A DNA stretch of 16,613 nt from Candidatus Saccharimonadota bacterium (GTDB lineage: Bacteria > Patescibacteriota > Saccharimonadia > Saccharimonadales > SLHW01). Below the pieces are notes generated by a model that saw only the letters and a list, made by a program, of their open reading frames with translations, was not told the DNA's origin and made no database searches. The stretch covers positions 1 to 16,613 of the forward strand of contig SLHW01000040.1 in the NCBI GenBank assembly GCA_007135955.1. Reading direction: 5' to 3'. A program made the position numbers and the translations under genes. Of the stretch, positions 13,652 to 16,613 are shown piece after piece; position 1 is the first letter of the stretch; every line of letters begins with the position of its first letter.

Positions 13652-14533
13652 CTATACAAACACATCATCAATAGGCAGCGGGGTTATTTCTGGAAAGAGC
13701 TCTTGGGCTCGATTATTGGTTACGATCATCGGGTTAGCAAGTGACTCAACCATTGCTCGACCAACCTTAGCGTGCTTTCTTGGAGTAAAAAGATTCAGCC
13801 ACCAAGCAGCTATACCCACAGGGATAATGGGGAACATGATCATTAAAGCGCTTGTTCCTCTCCAGTCTTCATAGCGTTTCATAAAATCCTTGTAGCTAAG
13901 TTGATCCGGTCCACCAATCTCTACAATTTCATGGTTGTTAAGTGGCAAGTTTATTGCACCAACAAGGTAGCTGAGCGCATCGGCAAGTCCAATCGGCTGA
14001 GTGAGTGTCTTTGCCCATGTCGGCAACGTTAAGACTGGTAGCTTGTGTACCAAATTAGCAATGATGTCATACGATATACTACCCTTGCCGATAATCATCG
14101 AGGCCCTAAATTCAATAACAAGTGGTAGTGATTGTCGCAATATTTCGCCAGTACGATGCCGGCTGGCAAGGTGCTTGGAGAGCTTATCTTCATCGTTGCC
14201 GAGTCCACCAAGATAAATCACCCGCTTAACACTCGCCTGGTTGGCTGCAGCCGAAAAACTCTCGGCAGCCTTGGCTTCTGCTTCTGCAAAATCAAGCTTT
14301 TTTTGGCTCATCATATGCACCAAATAAAACGCGACATCACAGCCATCGAGAAAAGTGCCTAGAGTAGCAGAATCAAAAACGTCAATGTTATGTTTCTCAA
14401 GTTTGTCGCTCGCGATTGGAATAGTCTCAGCATTTAAGGATAAAGCGACTATTGAATAGTCGGTCTCTGCGAGTAGCTTCTTAATAAGGTTTTGGCCGAT
14501 ATATCCACTAGCGCCTACAACTGCAATCCTCAT
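13652..14533 (-). CDS. NAD(P)-binding SDR/NmrA-like oxidoreductase
   Basis: 293 residues. N-terminal Rossmann motif VVGASGYIGQNL (5-16) in the atypical/extended SDR style. YLVHMMSQ (70-77), RVIYLGGLG (104-112) and LSKHLASRHRTGEILR (118-133) are typical of the NmrA-like group that includes NDUFA9-type proteins, followed by EFRASMIIGKGS (141-152) and the C-terminal segment TQPIGLADALSYLV (178-191). The classical YxxxK catalytic pair is not seen, so binding or regulatory roles are as likely as catalysis. Residues about 229-247 are hydrophobic and may contact the membrane. The substrate is unknown. A leaderless -10 lies 6 nt upstream of ATG. It converges with the 163-aa membrane gene, 49 nt apart. 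Confidence 0.85.
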   Translation of the reverse strand: MRIAVVGASGYIGQNLIKKLLAETDYSIVALSLNAETIPIASDKLEKHNIDVFDSATLGTFLDGCDVAFYLVHMMSQKKLDFAEAEAKAAESFSAAANQASVKRVIYLGGLGNDEDKLSKHLASRHRTGEILRQSLPLVIEFRASMIIGKGSISYDIIANLVHKLPVLTLPTWAKTLTQPIGLADALSYLVGAINLPLNNHEIVEIGGPDQLSYKDFMKRYEDWRGTSALMIMFPIIPVGIAAWWLNLFTPRKHAKVGRAMVESLANPMIVTNNRAQELFPEITPLPIDDVFV

Positions 14534-14539
14534 TACTGC

Positions 14540-14548
14540 ATAATAGCA
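14540..14548 (-). promoter_or_regulatory. Extended -10 of the SDR-like gene, probably leaderless
   Basis: Minus strand TGcTATTAT (14548-14540), 6 nt before the ATG at 14533. Confidence 0.6.
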
Positions 14549-14605
14549 GCTAGGGATAACTTTGCTGCTTTAAAGATTGATACCTTTTAGTTTCTCAAAT
14601 TAAAC

Positions 14606-15001
14606 TTAACTGCCTTCGCGCCAATCTTCTAGAGCCTTTAAATTGTCTTCGATTGCCTCAATCACGTCCGGATGACGTATCATCTCGCAAACAATAATCT
14701 CTTGTAGTAGCGAGCGAAGCACTTGTCTGTAGGTCTGCTTACCCTCATCAAAAACAAAATCCGCATCAGCCTTAAATGACCGATCAGAACTAATTAATTC
14801 TCCGAGTAATCGAGTTTTTTCTTCATGAGAAAGATCATCTAATACTAGGTCAGCAGCCTCGTAAGGAGTAGCGACAGCGCTGATTAAGCTACCTTCTGGT
14901 GACACAAAAACGGTCGGATCAGAATCCATTGCTGAAAATGAATCTATCGCTCTCGAAACACACGCATCTAAGTAGTGGCTGTCTTGTTCTTGGTGACTCA
15001 T
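14606..15001 (-). CDS. Unrecognised acidic soluble protein, 131 aa
   Basis: No family recognised. Strongly acidic, without signal peptide or membrane segment. Several predicted helices: EAADLVLDDLSHEEKTRLLGELI (48-70) and TYRQVLRSLLQEIIVCEMI (90-108), then a final helix HPDVIEAIEDNLKALEDWRE. An AAGGA sits very close to the ATG (2-3 nt), which is short for a ribosome-binding site. A TATACT on the minus strand near 15037-15042 could be its -10. It stands alone between the SDR-like gene and the decayed membrane gene. In size and composition it resembles the other unassigned small proteins of the window, but no sequence similarity was seen. Confidence 0.65.
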   Translation of the reverse strand: MSHQEQDSHYLDACVSRAIDSFSAMDSDPTVFVSPEGSLISAVATPYEAADLVLDDLSHEEKTRLLGELISSDRSFKADADFVFDEGKQTYRQVLRSLLQEIIVCEMIRHPDVIEAIEDNLKALEDWREGS

Positions 15002-15126
15002 ATCCTTGTTTTACTCTCTTGCCCACAGTTTGGCAAGTATAAGCAAGTTAAAAAAATAAACATACAGCCTGAGCTTATTGCAGCGATTGATTAAGGCGCT
15101 ACCATAGATACAGCCACAGTTATTAT

Positions 15127-15436
15127 TTAATTCTTACCTAACCTTAAGAATATTTCGCTTGCAAGCTTATGTATTATCGTTACACACAATACAATCCATA
15201 AAATTCCAGAGAAACCATATATATTGATATAGCTACCAAAAAATAATATCTATCACCCAGATAAAAACAAACTTAGACAAAAACATTACTAGCCAAACAG
15301 AAAAGAACATTAGCATTCTATAAACAGCACCTCGGCAAACTTTTAGCAATTCTATAATGTTACCCTTAAGTAAAAACGCGAGATAGGTAAGTATCTCTAA
15401 TACTGTCGCAGCAAAAAAAGACCAACAAATGGTCTT
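15127..15436 (-). pseudogene. Frameshifted small membrane-protein gene
   Basis: In the 485-nt gap (15002-15486) the minus strand reads open from 15436: KTICWSFFAATVLEILTYLA, continuing through FLLKGNIIELLKVCRGAVYR and MLMFFSVWLVMFLSKFVFIW, then a stop at 15235-15233. The +1 frame takes over at a T6 run (near 15240) with FGSYINIYGFSGILWIVLCV, then TIIHKLASEIFLRLGKN and TAA at 15129-15127. Dropping one T joins them into about 101 residues with two or three membrane helices and charged ends, which looks like real coding sequence. No normal start codon precedes the first 40 residues (ATG only at 15316), and the 5' part overlaps the terminator hairpin, so the true N-terminus may be lost. Family not recognised. 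The rest of the gap (15002-15126) shows nothing beyond a possible -10 for the 131-aa gene. Confidence 0.5.
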
Positions 15437-15438
15437 TT
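15413..15438 (-). terminator. Intrinsic terminator after the NDT-like gene
   Basis: Minus strand AAAAGACCA, loop TTTGT, TGGTCTTTTTTT: a nine-base-pair stem running into a T-run, 48 nt after the stop of the 134-aa gene. Copy 1 of the 49-bp repeat. Confidence 0.75.
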
Positions 15439-15462
15439 AGACATAAACGATATGGAGGGTCA
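15414..15462. repeat. 49-bp direct repeat, copy 1 (terminator plus tRNA 3' end remnant)
   Basis: Aligned without gaps to 15912-15960, 40 of 49 positions agree. The first 26 are identical (hairpin) and the last ten correspond to the end of tRNA-Lys (minus strand TGACCCTCCA against TGGCCCTCCA). No tRNA body follows here. Confidence 0.8.
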
Positions 15463-15486
15463 TAGTAGAGGCTATAGCAACTAAAG

Positions 15487-15891
15487 CTAAAACCAGTTCA
15501 TCTCACGGACTTGAGCAATACCTCGAACTGTAATAACCGCTGGGTGAGCATAAAATACAGACTGTCTTACCTCATACGGGTTGACCACAATGATCTGTTT
15601 TTCAGCGTTTGTCTTGCTGCTAGCGATAGCAGCACCAAATTCGACAGCTGCCCCTAGGATATTATCGCCCGGAAAAAGAACTGCTATATCACTATCGTAT
15701 GCTGCATCTATCATAGCTTGCGCAGCTGGTGATGAGGTATTCAAATTTTCCATGTAGGGTGTAGGTAACTTATCTAATTGCCACCATTTTTCTAGTACGG
15801 TATGTCCTCTTTGCTCCAATTCACTGGCAAATTCACCAATAGTTAATTCACCAGCATTTAATTTTCCTGCCAAATAAATATCTTTTTCCAT
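15487..15891 (-). CDS. Nucleoside 2-deoxyribosyltransferase-like protein
   Basis: 134 residues. The family swaps or hydrolyses the base of 2'-deoxynucleosides and works in nucleotide salvage or house-cleaning. Seen: the first strand DIYLAGKL (4-11), a Rossmann-like core, MIDAAYDSDIAVLF (60-73) with Asp66/Asp68, the signature GAAVEFGAA (80-88) with the likely nucleophile Glu84, then QIIVVNP (99-105) and SVFYAHPAV (111-119). This fits the NDT superfamily, though the precise substrate is unknown. It is transcribed from its own promoter region just after the tRNA terminator: a possible TTGTTG-17-TTTAAT ends 6 nt before the ATG, with the -35 in the hairpin loop. It sits exactly between the two 49-bp repeats, as if inserted downstream of the tRNA. 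Confidence 0.8.
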   Translation of the reverse strand: MEKDIYLAGKLNAGELTIGEFASELEQRGHTVLEKWWQLDKLPTPYMENLNTSSPAAQAMIDAAYDSDIAVLFPGDNILGAAVEFGAAIASSKTNAEKQIIVVNPYEVRQSVFYAHPAVITVRGIAQVREMNWF

Positions 15892-15911
15892 ACCCTCATT
15901 AAACTACAGAC

Positions 15912-15937
15912 AAAAAAGACCAACAAATGGTCTTTTA
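15912..15937 (-). terminator. Intrinsic terminator after tRNA-Lys
   Basis: Same hairpin as at 15413-15438 (AAAAGACCA, loop TTTGT, TGGTCTTTTTT on the minus strand), 13 nt after the CCA end of the tRNA. Confidence 0.78.
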
Positions 15938-15960
15938 AGCATAAGTATATTGGAGGGCCA
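15912..15960. repeat. 49-bp direct repeat, copy 2
   Basis: Contains the tRNA-Lys terminator and the last ten bases of the tRNA. Ungapped 40/49 match to 15414-15462; the unit offset is 498 nt. Confidence 0.8.
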
Positions 15961-16027
15961 GGAGGGACTCGAACCCTCGACACCCTGCTTAAGAGGCAGG
16001 TGCTCTAACCAGCTGAGCTACTGGCCC
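15951..16027 (-). tRNA. tRNA-Lys (anticodon CTT)
   Basis: 77 nt with the CCA encoded. Acceptor stem GGGCCAG pairs with CTGGCCC, followed by discriminator T and CCA. D arm with AGCTCAG...TTAGAGC, anticodon stem CCTGC/GCAGG around the loop CTCTTAA giving anticodon CTT, and the T arm with GAGGGTTCGAGTCCCTC. All four stems pair fully. It reads AAG codons. Confidence 0.97.
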
Positions 16028-16066
16028 TTGTCTTTTTAGTAGTCAACGCTATGTGCGACAGACGAG

Positions 16067-16095
16067 ACTATAGCAAGTTATCTCTGTTATTTCAA
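16067..16095 (-). promoter_or_regulatory. Promoter of tRNA-Lys
   Basis: Minus strand TTGAAA (16095-16090), 17 nt, TATAGT (16072-16067) with an extended TGc. Start near 16060, giving a 5' leader of about 33 nt to be removed by RNase P. Confidence 0.75.
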
Positions 16096-16106
16096 CTGTT
16101 TGTTTA

Positions 16107-16613
16107 TCAAGAGCCAAGGAATATGCCAAGCTGTTTAGCAGTATAATATTCGTTGGTATCGCGAGTGACTCGTTTGACTTGTTCAGTTGCCTTTTCGATT
16201 TGCACCGTCTTCATGTCACCATTAACGACACATACCATCTGTCCAAATTTACCCCTATCATAGACTTCTATTGCTGCAATGCCGTATCGTTTAGACAAAA
16301 TCCTGTCGGTTGGATTAGGGTTCGTGCCGCGTTGCGTGTGACCAAGCACTGCATGACGAACATCAAACTCACTACCGCCACGGCTATTGATGACCCGCAT
16401 TAGCTGTTCAGCAGCTCCCATATACTGCACTTCACCAAATTGCGTGTCTTCATAATGATGCTCACCATTTATCTTAGTTCCTTCAGCTATAGCGATGACA
16501 GTTGATCGATGATCATTCTCTTGACGCTTACGCATAAAAGCGACCAGCTCATCTACCGAAAAATCAAATTCAGGTAGCAATATCGCATTGGCGCCACCTG
16601 CCAGTCCGGCTGC
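16107..16613 (-). CDS. pfkA: 6-phosphofructokinase, C-terminal part (5' end beyond the window)
   Basis: The frame is open to the right edge; upstream of residue LPEFDF it continues as AAGLAGGANAILL, so the real start lies outside and the TTG at 16580 is not a start. About 168 residues are visible. PFK phosphorylates fructose-6-phosphate in glycolysis. Motifs: GLAGGANAILLPE, the VIAIAEGTKI strand, and VLGHTQRGTNPNPTDR, matching the 'LGH.QRGG.P...DR' substrate/effector motif with Gly replaced by Thr and an Asn before Pro. The last part (YYTAKQLGIFLGS) is the usual short C-terminus. Whether the donor is ATP or pyrophosphate cannot be decided, because the N-terminal GGD region is missing. The gene ends 80 nt upstream of the tRNA on the same strand. 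Confidence 0.92.
   Translation of the reverse strand, partial: AAGLAGGANAILLPEFDFSVDELVAFMRKRQENDHRSTVIAIAEGTKINGEHHYEDTQFGEVQYMGAAEQLMRVINSRGGSEFDVRHAVLGHTQRGTNPNPTDRILSKRYGIAAIEVYDRGKFGQMVCVVNGDMKTVQIEKATEQVKRVTRDTNEYYTAKQLGIFLGS

Noticed and set aside
15019..15036. TTGCC-N8-GGCAA dyad upstream of the 131-aa gene
   Set aside because: Five-base arms are expected by chance at this scale and no other copy was seen.
15414..15960. CRISPR-like or tandem repeat array
   Set aside because: Only two copies, about 450 nt apart, one tied to a tRNA end; no spacers and no cas genes.

Overview
The window looks like a chromosomal segment of a Candidate Phyla Radiation bacterium, most likely Saccharibacteria (TM7). 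The evidence is short, closely packed genes; many small proteins without a recognisable family; an extended -10 motif placed 6-7 nt before several start codons, which suggests leaderless mRNAs; an N-domain-less ClpB under a CIRCE operator; and strings of stand-alone receiver domains. TGA is used as a stop (murD ends in TGA), which argues against the TGA-reassigned Gracilibacteria and Absconditabacteria. The taxonomic placement is inference from gene content.

Region 1 (1-5001) is a signalling block. On the minus strand, three tightly spaced genes form an operon: a SpeD-like (S-adenosylmethionine decarboxylase family) protein, a GNAT-fold protein with the residue layout of LuxI-type autoinducer synthases, and a membrane sensor histidine kinase with a 7TM-like N-terminus and a GAF-like region, cut by the left edge. 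Divergent from it on the plus strand lie three single-domain response regulators and one unrecognised 181-aa protein. A long imperfect dyad sits in the divergent intergenic region. Together these could form a make-sense-respond circuit, and this is the most interesting part of the window.

Region 2 (5038-7845) is cell-wall and one-carbon metabolism: murD on plus, overlapping tail to tail with murI on minus. murI follows folD in a two-gene operon. MurI makes the D-glutamate that MurD consumes.

Region 3 (7883-11200) holds two unrecognised small minus-strand genes around a 198-nt gap that contains a CRP-like palindrome and an orphan forward promoter. Upstream of them is clpB without its N-terminal domain, driven by a promoter overlapped by a CIRCE element.

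Region 4 (11264-15001) contains a VanY-like D,D-carboxypeptidase divergent from an ATP-grasp ligase with a large hairpin between them, a possible frameshifted one-TM peptide, a two-TM membrane protein, an NAD(P)-binding SDR-like protein and an unrecognised acidic protein.

Region 5 (15002-16613) contains a frameshifted small membrane-protein gene, a nucleoside 2-deoxyribosyltransferase-like gene between two copies of a 49-bp repeat (a terminator hairpin plus the last bases of a tRNA), tRNA-Lys(CTT) with its promoter, and the C-terminal part of 6-phosphofructokinase, cut by the right edge. No CRISPR array, rRNA, transposase or replication origin was seen.
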